A stretch of 64,000 nucleotides of DNA from Thermomicrobium sp. 4228-Ro (GTDB lineage: Bacteria > Chloroflexota > Chloroflexia > Thermomicrobiales > Thermomicrobiaceae). Of this stretch, positions 27,997-36,291 are shown piece by piece. Positions within the stretch are counted from its first letter, which is position 1. Every line of letters begins with the position of its first letter. Position numbers and translations under genes: made by a program. The notes beneath the pieces are model-generated. The model did not search any database. It was not told the origin of the DNA and was given only the letters and a program-made list of their open reading frames with translations. The stretch spans positions 744,001 to 808,000 of the forward strand of contig NZ_JAPFQM010000001.1 in the NCBI RefSeq assembly GCF_026241205.1. Reading direction: 5' to 3'.

Positions 27997-29771
27997 TGGC
28001 ATCGTTCGCGCGCACGGCGGCTCTGCCACTACTCTTGATCCTGGCTGCACTCGTGCCGTTCACGAACAACGACTTCTATGTGGCGCTCGGCATCTCCATC
28101 CTGATGTACGCCACGCTCGCGACGACGTGGGGCATTTTCGCAGGTCCCACCAAGTACATCAGCCTGGCAACCGCTGCGTTCTTCGGTGTCGGTGCGTATA
28201 CCGTCGGCCTTCTCTACGAGAAGGTGCCGATACTTCTCCTGTATCCGCTGGCCGCTCTCATCGGCGCGGCGCTCGCGACCTTCGTCGGCCTCACGACACT
28301 CCGTATCCAAGGGATGTACTTCACGATCTTCACCTTCGGCCTGGCCGAGCTGATCCGCCAGTTTATGACCTGGTACCAGCGGAACGTGAGCGGTTCGGTC
28401 GGTGTGTACATCTTGACGGATATCTCAGCTCGGCAGATTTACTGGAGCCTGACCGCACTCCTGGCCCTCACGCTGTTCGGGAGCTGGCTCTTGAGTCGGT
28501 CCCGCTGGGGACTCGCCCTCCTGATGATCGGTGAAGACGAGCTGGCTGCTCGCCATAGCGGTGTGCGCACCACTGCCGTCAAAGTGATCACCCTCGCGGC
28601 CACCTCGGCAGTGATGGCTGTGGTAGGTGCCATCGTCGCGCCACGCTGGACCTACCTCGACCCAGGTATCGCTTTCAATCCGACGCTCTCTTTCATGCCT
28701 GCCGTCATCGCCCTCCTCGGTGGCATGCAGCGGTTCTGGGGACCACTGGCCGGCGCCATTCCGCTCGTCATCCTGTTCGACCAGCTCAATGCCCGCTACC
28801 CGACCAGTTACACGTTGATTCTCGGCCTTCTCTTCATGGTCATCGTCTTCGTCCTCCCGGACGGTATTCTCGGCTTGCTCCCCAAGTTGCAGCGGCTGCG
28901 CGCTCCGGCCGCCACCTCAGTGGCACCGTCACCAGCCACCGGTAGGCTCAGCGAACCGGTCACGCCAGCTGCGTCAGCCCGCCAGGTGAGTCCCAGTGTC
29001 GACGGCACCAGTGGTGTCGTGACGACGCATCCCACCACCGGCACCACGGTGCTCGAGGTGCGTGACCTCCGCAAGACATTCGGCGGGATCATCGCCGTCG
29101 ACGGTCTCTCGTTCGACATCCGCGAAGGGGAAGTGTTCGGCATCATCGGCCCCAACGGCTCGGGCAAAACGACCGTCCTGAACCTGATCTCGGGTGTCTA
29201 TGAGCCGGATCGCGGCGACATCGTCTTTCTCAGCCGGCCGATCACCGGGAAACCACCGGAGGACATCGCTCGCCTCGGCATCGCGCGGACGTTCCAGCTC
29301 GTCCGCGTCTATCCGGCGCTCACGTGTCTGGATCACGTGATTCCCGCAGCCCTCTTCGGTGGCCATGCCCGGACACTCACGGAAGCGCGGGATCATGCTG
29401 TGCACATCCTCGAGGAGCTGGGCATGGGCGAATTCCTGCATGTCCCGGCCGGTCAGCTCAATTTCATCGATCAGAAGCGACTCGAACTGGCCCGCGCGCT
29501 CGCCCTCCGTCCCAAGCTGCTGCTGCTCGACGAGTGGCTCGCCGGCCTCAATCCCTCGGAAATGGCCATCGGCATGGAACTCATCGAGTCGCTGCGCGGC
29601 CGTGGCATGACCATCGTCCTGATCGAGCATTTGATGCAAGCGGTGCGCCGGCTCTGTGACCGCTGCATCGTCATGAGCTTCGGCCAGAAGATCGCCGAAG
29701 GTGTCCCCGACGACGTGTTGCGGGATCCGGAAGTCGTTCGCGTCTACCTCGGAGAGGCTGATGATGCTTGA
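27996..29771 (+). CDS. fused ABC permease-ATPase (LivM-LivG)
   Basis: A 591-residue fusion. Residues 1 to about 305 are a LivM-type permease (FAGPTKYISLATAAFFGVGA, GEDELAARHSGV loop). A Ser/Thr/Pro/Ala linker of about 50 residues follows, then a LivG-type ATPase with Walker A GPNGSGKTT. The signature region is LNFIDQKRLELA and Walker B is LLLLDEW, with Trp replacing the usual Pro. Module 1 encodes the two parts separately. A GTG at 27993 is an alternative start. The ATG at 27996 overlaps the previous stop, so coupling is likely. Confidence 0.92.
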   Translation: MASFARTAALPLLLILAALVPFTNNDFYVALGISILMYATLATTWGIFAGPTKYISLATAAFFGVGAYTVGLLYEKVPILLLYPLAALIGAALATFVGLTTLRIQGMYFTIFTFGLAELIRQFMTWYQRNVSGSVGVYILTDISARQIYWSLTALLALTLFGSWLLSRSRWGLALLMIGEDELAARHSGVRTTAVKVITLAATSAVMAVVGAIVAPRWTYLDPGIAFNPTLSFMPAVIALLGGMQRFWGPLAGAIPLVILFDQLNARYPTSYTLILGLLFMVIVFVLPDGILGLLPKLQRLRAPAATSVAPSPATGRLSEPVTPAASARQVSPSVDGTSGVVTTHPTTGTTVLEVRDLRKTFGGIIAVDGLSFDIREGEVFGIIGPNGSGKTTVLNLISGVYEPDRGDIVFLSRPITGKPPEDIARLGIARTFQLVRVYPALTCLDHVIPAALFGGHARTLTEARDHAVHILEELGMGEFLHVPAGQLNFIDQKRLELARALALRPKLLLLDEWLAGLNPSEMAIGMELIESLRGRGMTIVLIEHLMQAVRRLCDRCIVMSFGQKIAEGVPDDVLRDPEVVRVYLGEADDA

Positions 29772-30483
29772 GATCCGCGAACTCACTGTCCACTACGGGT
29801 TGCACGAAGCGCTACACGAGGTCTCGCTCGCCGTCGCACCGGGGGAAATCGTCGTCGTGCTGGGGGCGAACGGCGCCGGGAAGTCGACGCTCCTCAAGGC
29901 GATGATGGGTATGCTGCGACCGACGCACGGCCATGCCACCCTTGACGGACTCGATCTCACCAGCCTGATCCGGCGCCGCCTGACGCACCAGATCGTCGAG
30001 CAGGGACTGGTGCTTGTCCCGGAACGCGGTGGGACATTCACCGACCTCACCGTCCAGGAGAACCTGACACTCGGTGCCTTCCCACGGCGCGCGCGAGCGC
30101 GCGAGGGCGAATTGCGGGAGTTCGCACTTGAACTGTTCCCGCGCCTCAAGGAGCGCCTCCACCAGCGGGTGGGGACGATGAGCGGCGGCGAGCAGCGGAT
30201 GGTCGCAGTGGCGCGCGCGTTGCTTTCGGCACCCCGGTTCCTCCTTCTGGACGAGCCGACGCTCGGCCTCGCCCCGGTGCTCGCCAAGCAACTTCTTCGG
30301 GTGCTCCCGCAGATCGCCGCCGAGGGAATCGGCATTCTGCTCGTCGAGCAGAACGCCCAGCTGAGTCTTTCGGTCGCCCAGCGCGGCGCGGTATTGAGCA
30401 ATGGCCACCTCGTCCATGCGGCGAGCGCGGCCGAACTGCGCGACGATCCCGCAGTCCGCGCTGCCTATCTCGGGAGCGAGTGA
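29761..30483 (+). CDS. ABC transporter ATPase, LivF type, module 2
   Basis: A 240-residue ATPase with Walker A GANGAGKST, signature TMSGGEQRMV and Walker B LLLDEPTLGLAP, plus the LivF-type GLVLVPERGGTFTDLTV. Two ATGs (29761, 29764) lie inside the last codons of the fusion gene. It completes the second importer. An operator-bearing promoter follows for the third binding protein. Confidence 0.93.
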   Translation: MMLEIRELTVHYGLHEALHEVSLAVAPGEIVVVLGANGAGKSTLLKAMMGMLRPTHGHATLDGLDLTSLIRRRLTHQIVEQGLVLVPERGGTFTDLTVQENLTLGAFPRRARAREGELREFALELFPRLKERLHQRVGTMSGGEQRMVAVARALLSAPRFLLLDEPTLGLAPVLAKQLLRVLPQIAAEGIGILLVEQNAQLSLSVAQRGAVLSNGHLVHAASAAELRDDPAVRAAYLGSE

Positions 30484-30509
30484 GCCCGTTCCACAGCGGA
30501 TCGCATTGC

Positions 30510-30561
30510 GTTCAGCATATCGGAACGCCTGGTTGCAGCCACGACGGTTTTCCTTTAAACT
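30510..30561 (+). promoter_or_regulatory. promoter and operator of the third binding protein
   Basis: GTTCAGCATATCGGAAC (30510-30526) is followed 6 nt later by TTGCAG (30533-30538), a 17-nt spacer and TAAACT (30556-30561). The leader to the start at 30740 is about 170 nt with no clear hairpin that I can support. Confidence 0.65.
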
Positions 30562-30739
30562 GTACTGCAAGTAGCACAGTGTATCTCCTGAACTCACCAC
30601 TCTGCCGAATGAGTGGTATAGGCACCCGTGCAGCCTATGTTCCGAGAGGGGGTGTCGAAAGGCACATTCGAAACCTGCTCAGCGAACTCCGCGTGGTAGC
30701 TCTGGGGTGTGATGCGACTCGAATGGGGAGGAGAAGATC

Positions 30740-32086
30740 ATGCGTGTTTCGCGACGGCACTTTCTCGTGACAGCTGCAGCGTTCGGAGTGTCTGCGCTGC
30801 TCGCTGCCTGCGGTGGCGGTGGTGCGACTCCGACACCAGCGCCGCAACCGACTCCCACGACTGCTCCCAGTGGTCAGCAACCCGCAGCCAGCCTGACGCC
30901 GGGCACCGCACCCGCGGCATCCCCCACCGTCGTCTCGACCCAGCCGACCAAGACGCTCCGCTTTGGATGTGCGGTTTCGCTCAGCGGGCCGTTGGCGGCT
31001 GGTGCCGACGTCACGATCGTCGCCAGTTACAAGCTCTGGCAGAAGGACGTCAACGACGCGGGTGGCATCCAACTCAGTGATGGCCGCTACATGATCGACA
31101 TTATCTGGGCCGACGACCAGAGCAATCCGGAAGAGTGCATCCGCCAGACCCAGCGCCTGATCACGCAGGAGAAGGTCGATTTCCTGATTCCTCCCTATTC
31201 CACCGGTATCAATCACGCTGTGGCACCGATCTACCACCAGAACGGGTATCCGCAGGCCGCAGTGGCGACCTGGGTGACAGCCGAAGACGCAAAGCGGTTC
31301 CCCTATTTCTTCAGTTTCCTCGGTAATCCCGATGTCTATGCGGTCGACGGCATCGTCGGCCTGCTCAAGTACCTGAACGGACAGGGCAAGATCGGTAAGC
31401 GCGTTGCCATGCCGTACGTTGACGCCGAGTTCGCGCTCGACTTCGTCAAGCCGCTGCGCCCGGCGCTCAAGGACGCCGGCTTCGAAATCGTCTACGACCA
31501 GGGTTATCCACAGGACGTCAGCGACCTCCAGTCGGTCGTCACCGAAATCATGCGCCTCGAGCCGGATGCAGTCGTCGGGATCACCTATCCGAACGACACG
31601 ATGCTCTACGTCCCACCGATGAAGGTGCTCGGCTTCAACCCGCCGATGCTGTTCCTCGCCAACGGCCCGAACTACTACTTCTTCTACGGAACCTACGGCG
31701 ACGATGCCGAGGGAGTCATGGGCCTCGGCGGTATCGACGTTCGGAACAAGCAGATCGTCGATCTCTACAAGCGCTTCGCTGAGTTCAACGGCAAGGAGGC
31801 CGACCGCTGGGGCGGACATGTCTACTATATGGTCGGCCAGGTGATCCAGCAAGCGTTCGAGCGCGTCGGGAAGGTGGATCGCAAGGCGATCGGCGAGGAG
31901 ATCAAGAACGGCACCTTCGACACAGTCATGGGGCCGGTCAAGCTCACCAACAACGTCTTCCTCGGGCACTGGCTGATCGGCCAGTGGCAACGTCAGCCGG
32001 ACGGCAAGCTCGAGTACGTGGCGGTCATGCCACGTGACCGGGCTGGAGCCGAGCCGATGGTCCCCAAGCCCAACTGGAAGAGCTGA
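30740..32086 (+). CDS. orphan branched-chain amino acid-type ABC substrate-binding lipoprotein
   Basis: A 448-residue LivK-type lipoprotein (leader SRRHFLVTAAAFGVSALLAAC, Pro/Thr linker, mature start TLRFGCAVSLSGPLAAG). It has no permease of its own downstream and probably delivers a ligand to the module 2 importer, whose binding protein it resembles. It has its own promoter with the island operator. ATG at 30740 follows GGGGAGGAG. Confidence 0.88.
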   Translation: MRVSRRHFLVTAAAFGVSALLAACGGGGATPTPAPQPTPTTAPSGQQPAASLTPGTAPAASPTVVSTQPTKTLRFGCAVSLSGPLAAGADVTIVASYKLWQKDVNDAGGIQLSDGRYMIDIIWADDQSNPEECIRQTQRLITQEKVDFLIPPYSTGINHAVAPIYHQNGYPQAAVATWVTAEDAKRFPYFFSFLGNPDVYAVDGIVGLLKYLNGQGKIGKRVAMPYVDAEFALDFVKPLRPALKDAGFEIVYDQGYPQDVSDLQSVVTEIMRLEPDAVVGITYPNDTMLYVPPMKVLGFNPPMLFLANGPNYYFFYGTYGDDAEGVMGLGGIDVRNKQIVDLYKRFAEFNGKEADRWGGHVYYMVGQVIQQAFERVGKVDRKAIGEEIKNGTFDTVMGPVKLTNNVFLGHWLIGQWQRQPDGKLEYVAVMPRDRAGAEPMVPKPNWKS

Positions 32087-32099
32087 TCGGTGCAGGTAC

Positions 32100-32135
32100 G
32101 GGGAACCGGGGGGCGGGTACCGTCCCCCGGTCCCC
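32100..32135. terminator. GC-rich hairpin between convergent genes
   Basis: GGGG-AA-CCGGGGG on the 5' side pairs with CCCCCGG-T-CCCC on the 3' side around a GTACCG-type loop. It lies between the third binding protein (plus) and nrdB (minus) and could serve both strands. Confidence 0.65.
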
Positions 32136-32154
32136 TCTCGCCTGTTCCGGCGCT

Positions 32155-33141
32155 TCACGCCCGCTCGCGGCCGACCTCGTAGTGCACGTTCCGCGCCTCG
32201 AAGAAGTTGACGATCTCCGGTACGTCGATCTGTGTCACCATCCAACGCAGCGGATTGGGATCGCCGAACGCGACCGGCAACCCCAGCTCTTCCAGGCGCC
32301 GGTCAGCGATGTACCGGACATACCCGTTGAGCGATTCGGCATCCAGGCCGATCAGCGGTCGCGGCAGGACAGCCCTGTTATACGCTTCCTCGAGACGCAC
32401 CGCCTCGAGAATCAGCTCGCGCACCTCGTGACCGAACTCCGGTGTCATCAGCTCGGGATGTTCCTCGAGGATCGTCGTGATGAGGTGGATACCGAACGAG
32501 AGGTGCAACGACTCGTCCTTGAGTACCCAATCGACGATGCTGCACAACCCGCGCAAGAGATTGCGCTGGCGGAAGGCCAAGGCCAGAGCGAACCCCGAAT
32601 AGAAGAAGATCCCTTCCAGGACGACGAAGTACCCGACGAGATTGCGCACCAGTCGCTGCAACCCGTCGACCGTCTCGACCTCCGGCGCTACGAGCCAGGC
32701 CTCGGTCAGGCGCCGCTGGAACGCCTCCTTCGCTGCCACCGCAGGATGGTCGAGGTGCAATCCGAACACGCGCTGCCGGTCGACCGGCAAGGTCTTGATG
32801 ACGTATTCGAACGCCATGACATGGTTCGCTTCCTCCCATGCCTGCCGAGCGAGATAGAGACGGGCTTCCGGCGCGGTGACGACCCGGTACAGACTGAGGA
32901 GCAGGTTGGTCGTCACCAATGACTCCATCGGATTGAAAAAGCCGAGGAACATTTCGACCGCGCGCTTTTCCTCGTCTGTCAACCGCTCGTGCCAGTCACG
33001 CACGTCGTCGTGGAGCGGTACTTCCTCCGGGAACCAGGTGTTGTGCTTGGCCTGCTGCACGTGCGCATACGCCCAGGGGTGACTGAGCGGGAATAGCTCG
33101 ACTGCTGCCAGCGGGTCACCGCCGAGGAGTTTCCGTCCCAT
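32155..33141 (-). CDS. nrdB: ribonucleotide reductase small subunit with class Ic features
   Basis: A 328-residue R2 protein. Metal ligands: Glu73 (NPMESLV), Glu104 and His107 (WEEANHVMAF), Glu176 (VLEGIFFYSGF), Glu210 and His213 (KDESLHLSF). The position of the radical Tyr of class Ia/Ib is Phe111, and the first ligand is Glu instead of Asp. Both are known features of class Ic (Mn/Fe) R2 from Chlamydia, which also has a Tyr two residues later, as here (Tyr113). ATG at 33141 follows GGAGGAAGG; 20 nt separate it from nrdA. Confidence 0.92.
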   Translation of the reverse strand: MGRKLLGGDPLAAVELFPLSHPWAYAHVQQAKHNTWFPEEVPLHDDVRDWHERLTDEEKRAVEMFLGFFNPMESLVTTNLLLSLYRVVTAPEARLYLARQAWEEANHVMAFEYVIKTLPVDRQRVFGLHLDHPAVAAKEAFQRRLTEAWLVAPEVETVDGLQRLVRNLVGYFVVLEGIFFYSGFALALAFRQRNLLRGLCSIVDWVLKDESLHLSFGIHLITTILEEHPELMTPEFGHEVRELILEAVRLEEAYNRAVLPRPLIGLDAESLNGYVRYIADRRLEELGLPVAFGDPNPLRWMVTQIDVPEIVNFFEARNVHYEVGRERA

Positions 33142-33161
33142 CACCTTCCTCCGTCCCGAGG

Positions 33162-35471
33162 CTATTGGCAACTCTCGCAACTGCTGTCGAGGCCACAAGC
33201 TGCACCCGCCTGGGCCAGAACCTCCTGCTCAGCCAGCTGTACCCACTGTGGCCGACGGCGCGCCTTGTTCACCGCAACCGTCGACTGCTCCACCTCCATC
33301 CGTGGCCGGACGAAGCAGTAGTAGGTACTCTTGAGGCCCTTCCACCAGGCAGTGAGATAGACAGCGCTCAGTTGGCCGGGTCGATCGGCTGCGTGGTAGA
33401 GGTTGCGGCTCACCCCCATGTCGACCCACTTCTGCACCCGGGCAGCCACCTCGATGGAGGCCTCCGGCGGGATCTGGTACGCGGTCGGGAAGCGTTCGAC
33501 GAGATCCGGCGGGCAATCCGGAACGGCGCGGAGATCACCGCGTGCGGCGATCAGATCCGGGAGGAGCCGCTCCCACAGTTCCCGACGCTGCAACTCCTCG
33601 ACGAGCACCGGATTGACTTCGAGGAACTTGCCGGACAGCGTCTGGCGGCTGAAGACGTTCGCATAGTACGGATCCAGGCTCGGCGTCGTGCCTGCGATCA
33701 GGGCGATCGTCGCCGTCGGTGCGATCGCCATGACGGCCCCGTTCCGCATCCCCTGTCGCACCCGTTCCCGCAGACTTTCCCAGTCGAGTGTCGACGAACG
33801 ATCGACGTCTACCGGGAAACCGCGCTCCCGTGCCAACTCCTCGAGCGTATCGATCGGCAGGACACCGTCCGCCCAGCGGGAACGGGCGAAGTTCGGGAAC
33901 GCACCGCGCTCCTCAGCGAGCTGGGTGCTGGTCAGGATCGCGTGATAGCTCAGGAACTCGGCGATCCGATCGGCCAGTTCCGCTGCTCGCGGATCGGCGT
34001 AGGAGAGACCGCGGCGGGCCAGCAACTCGGCGAATCCCATGAGCCCCAGCCCCACCGGGCGGTTCCGCTGGTTGGCTCGCGCTGCCCGCTCGGACGGATA
34101 GAGGTTCAGGTCGATGACGTTGTCGAGTGCCCGCACGGCCAGCCGTACTGTCTCGGCGAGCTTGTCCCAGTCCAACTGGCCGTCCGGCGTGCAGTGCCGC
34201 GCCAGATTGACACTCCCGAGGTTGCAGACGGCGACTTCCTCACGGTTGGTGGGGAGAAAAATCTCGGTGCAGAGGTTGCTCGAATGAATGGTGCCCACAC
34301 CACGGAGCTGCGAGCGGAGATTCCCGGCGTCCTTGAAGGTGATCCACGGGTGGCCCGTCTCCATGAGGCTCGCCAGGATGGCCAGCCACAGTTCACGAGC
34401 TGGCAGACGACGCCAGGCCCGCCGGGGCAGGAGACCAGCCTCGGCCTGGGCGCAGAGGTCGCGATAGCGCCGCGTGAACTCCTGTCCGTACAGGTCAGGC
34501 AGCTCCGGGGCGATCACTGGGTCGAAGAGGTACCAATACTCGTCGGTTTCCACACGCCGGAGGAACTCGTCGGGGATCCAGAGCGCGGTATTCAGCTGGT
34601 GCGTCCGCCGATACGGATCGCCGGCGTTACGGCGCAGATCGAGGAACGCTTCGACCTCGAGGTGCCACGGCTCCAGGTAGACGCACATCGTCCCGCGCCG
34701 CCGTCCGCCCTGGCTGATCGACGCGATCAGCGCATCGTAGAGGTGCAGGAACGGGATGAGACCGCCGCTCGTCCCGTTGATGCCGCGCACCGGCGCACCG
34801 ACCGCGCGGATGCGACTGACCGCTGCGCCGATCCCGCCCGCGTATTTGGCCAGCATCCCGAATTCAGACGCCGAGCCCAGGATGCTCTCCAGACTGTCCT
34901 CGACGTCGGCCAGGTAGCACGAGGCCAGCTGGTGATGCGGCGTTCCGGCGTTGAAGAGCGTCGGTGTACTCGGCAAGTAGCGCAGGCTGCTCAGGAGGTC
35001 GTACCAGCGGAGCGCCCAGGCCGTCCGCGTCTCCGGCGGCTCGGCGAGCGCCAGTCCCATCGCGACGCGCATGAAGAGTGCCTGGGGACGTTCCAGGATC
35101 TGCCGGGTTTCAGGGTCTCGGACGAGGTACCGGTCAGCTAGCGTCACCAACGCGCTGTACCCGAGCAGCCGGTCACGTGCCGGGTCGAGCGCCCTCGCCA
35201 GCTGCGCCAGATCGAACTCGCGCAACCGGGGATCGAGTGCACCGCAGGCGATGCCGCCCTCGAGGAAACGACGGAAGTGCTCCGGATAGGGCAAGACCTG
35301 GCCGTCATCGGCCTCGTCCGTGACCAGCGTGAGCAGCAATGCAGCCGCTTCGCGCTCCGCCTCCGGGCGTTCGGGAAGCTGCTGGAGCGCTGCCAGGATC
35401 CGCGCTTCCAGAGCGGCGCGTCGATCACCACGGTGTCGCAGGTCGAGCGTGCTGGAAAGAGCTGTTACCAT
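33162..35471 (-). CDS. nrdA: ribonucleotide reductase large subunit
   Basis: A 769-residue class I R1 protein that reduces NDPs with the NrdB partner. Visible active-site parts: first redox Cys (LASCYLADVEDS), the N-x-C-x-E triad (SNLCTEIF), second redox Cys (VCNLGSVNLA), the radical-path Tyr pair (STYYCF) and the C-terminal CESCQ shuttle. No N-terminal ATP-cone is evident, so dATP inhibition by that route is not expected. ATG at 35471 follows GGAGGG. It is controlled by a cobalamin riboswitch upstream. Confidence 0.95.
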   Translation of the reverse strand: MVTALSSTLDLRHRGDRRAALEARILAALQQLPERPEAEREAAALLLTLVTDEADDGQVLPYPEHFRRFLEGGIACGALDPRLREFDLAQLARALDPARDRLLGYSALVTLADRYLVRDPETRQILERPQALFMRVAMGLALAEPPETRTAWALRWYDLLSSLRYLPSTPTLFNAGTPHHQLASCYLADVEDSLESILGSASEFGMLAKYAGGIGAAVSRIRAVGAPVRGINGTSGGLIPFLHLYDALIASISQGGRRRGTMCVYLEPWHLEVEAFLDLRRNAGDPYRRTHQLNTALWIPDEFLRRVETDEYWYLFDPVIAPELPDLYGQEFTRRYRDLCAQAEAGLLPRRAWRRLPARELWLAILASLMETGHPWITFKDAGNLRSQLRGVGTIHSSNLCTEIFLPTNREEVAVCNLGSVNLARHCTPDGQLDWDKLAETVRLAVRALDNVIDLNLYPSERAARANQRNRPVGLGLMGFAELLARRGLSYADPRAAELADRIAEFLSYHAILTSTQLAEERGAFPNFARSRWADGVLPIDTLEELARERGFPVDVDRSSTLDWESLRERVRQGMRNGAVMAIAPTATIALIAGTTPSLDPYYANVFSRQTLSGKFLEVNPVLVEELQRRELWERLLPDLIAARGDLRAVPDCPPDLVERFPTAYQIPPEASIEVAARVQKWVDMGVSRNLYHAADRPGQLSAVYLTAWWKGLKSTYYCFVRPRMEVEQSTVAVNKARRRPQWVQLAEQEVLAQAGAACGLDSSCESCQ

Positions 35472-35638
35472 CGCGTACCACCCTCCGCATCCACATCGCT
35501 CGCGTCCGGGTGCGAGGGCGGAACGCGACGGACACGGTGCTCCCCCGGGTCCGAGCACCTAGCCAGGAACCGCTGGCCGAGCGGCTCCACACGTCGCTCC
35601 GGCCCGCACCCACCCGCGAGGCGCGGAACCACTCTCCT

Positions 35639-35804
35639 GGGACGGGTCGGTCTTCGGGCTCGCGGATCGTCCTACTCGCTGCGCCTTCCCAGCAGGTGTG
35701 CCGCCAGTGGCTTTCCTGATCCTTGCGACCAGGTGCAGCGTTCGTCCCCGCTCACCGCTGCGGGGCAGCGCCGGATTCGCACCGGACTTCCCGGCACCCG
35801 TCCC
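35639..35804 (-). promoter_or_regulatory. cobalamin (B12) riboswitch
   Basis: Read on the minus strand, the region shows the class hallmarks in order: GGGAAGTCCGGTGCGAATCC, CTGCCCCGC, the conserved AAAGCCACTGG, GGGAAGGCG with GCGAGTAGGA, and a B12-box-like GAGCCCGAAGACC. A closing stem P1 forms from GGGACGGGT (35804-35796) and ACCCGTCCC (35647-35639). It should lower nrdAB expression when B12 is plentiful. About 170 nt of expression platform follow before nrdA. Confidence 0.92.
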
Positions 35805-35809
35805 GATAA

Positions 35810-35857
35810 CCACGAGATCTTGTTGTGCCCTCATATCGGCACTACTAGATCTCGTGG
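35810..35857 (-). other. 5'-terminal stem-loop ahead of the riboswitch
   Basis: CCACGAGATCT (35810-35820) pairs with AGATCTCGTGG (35847-35857); after a symmetric 4-nt internal loop, GTGCC pairs with GGCAC. It would lie within a few nucleotides of the predicted transcript start and before the riboswitch, so it may protect the 5' end. It is not part of the known riboswitch fold. Confidence 0.7.
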
Positions 35858-35867
35858 TCTCACCGAG

Positions 35868-35896
35868 AGTGTACGGACGAACAGGCTGGCTGACAA
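35868..35896 (-). promoter_or_regulatory. nrdAB promoter
   Basis: Minus strand TTGTCA (35896-35891), a 17-nt spacer, TACACT (35873-35868). The start site would fall near 35861, just before the stem-loop. Confidence 0.75.
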
Positions 35897-36291
35897 GATG
35901 TTCCAGGGAGGCACAGCCGCCGCGGTCGGGCATTCCGCTCTGCGAACCGGCGGGTTGCGAGCTGGATGCTGCACGTCTCTGGTGCCGGATCACGCGGGCG
36001 GATACGGCCTCGTTGCACACGGTGATCGCGCCGTTCCCGCTCGCGAGGAGCAGCGCTGCCCGTTGTCGGCCTCCTGCCCGGGTACAGCACCGTACTCGCC
36101 CCGGCGACACGCGCATCGCCCACCGGGTCGTGCGCGCCCGCGACCGGTGGAGGCCTCTGGTCACCCACACCCGTGCGGATACACCAGCCGGCTCGCGTCG
36201 CGTGCCTCTGCCGGTGCGACGAGACATGGACGGCACGATCCTGCTAAGATGACGGTAACTCTCGAAGTCGAGCAAGCGATGGAGGAGGACG
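35897..36291. other. intergenic region without a supported gene
   Basis: About 395 nt between the nrd promoter and a glycosyltransferase. Open frames exist on both strands, but they have no family resemblance or ribosome site and extend through the riboswitch. TAAGAT at 36245-36250 may be the -10 box for the glycosyltransferase; I see no good -35 box. I see no RNA gene. Confidence 0.5.

Noticed and set aside
33165-35141. 658-codon plus-strand open frame
   Set aside because: Antisense to nrdA, whose active-site residues are intact; no ribosome site or recognisable family.
35698-36252. 184-codon plus-strand and overlapping minus-strand frames upstream of nrdA
   Set aside because: They run through the cobalamin riboswitch and nrd promoter and show no family similarity.
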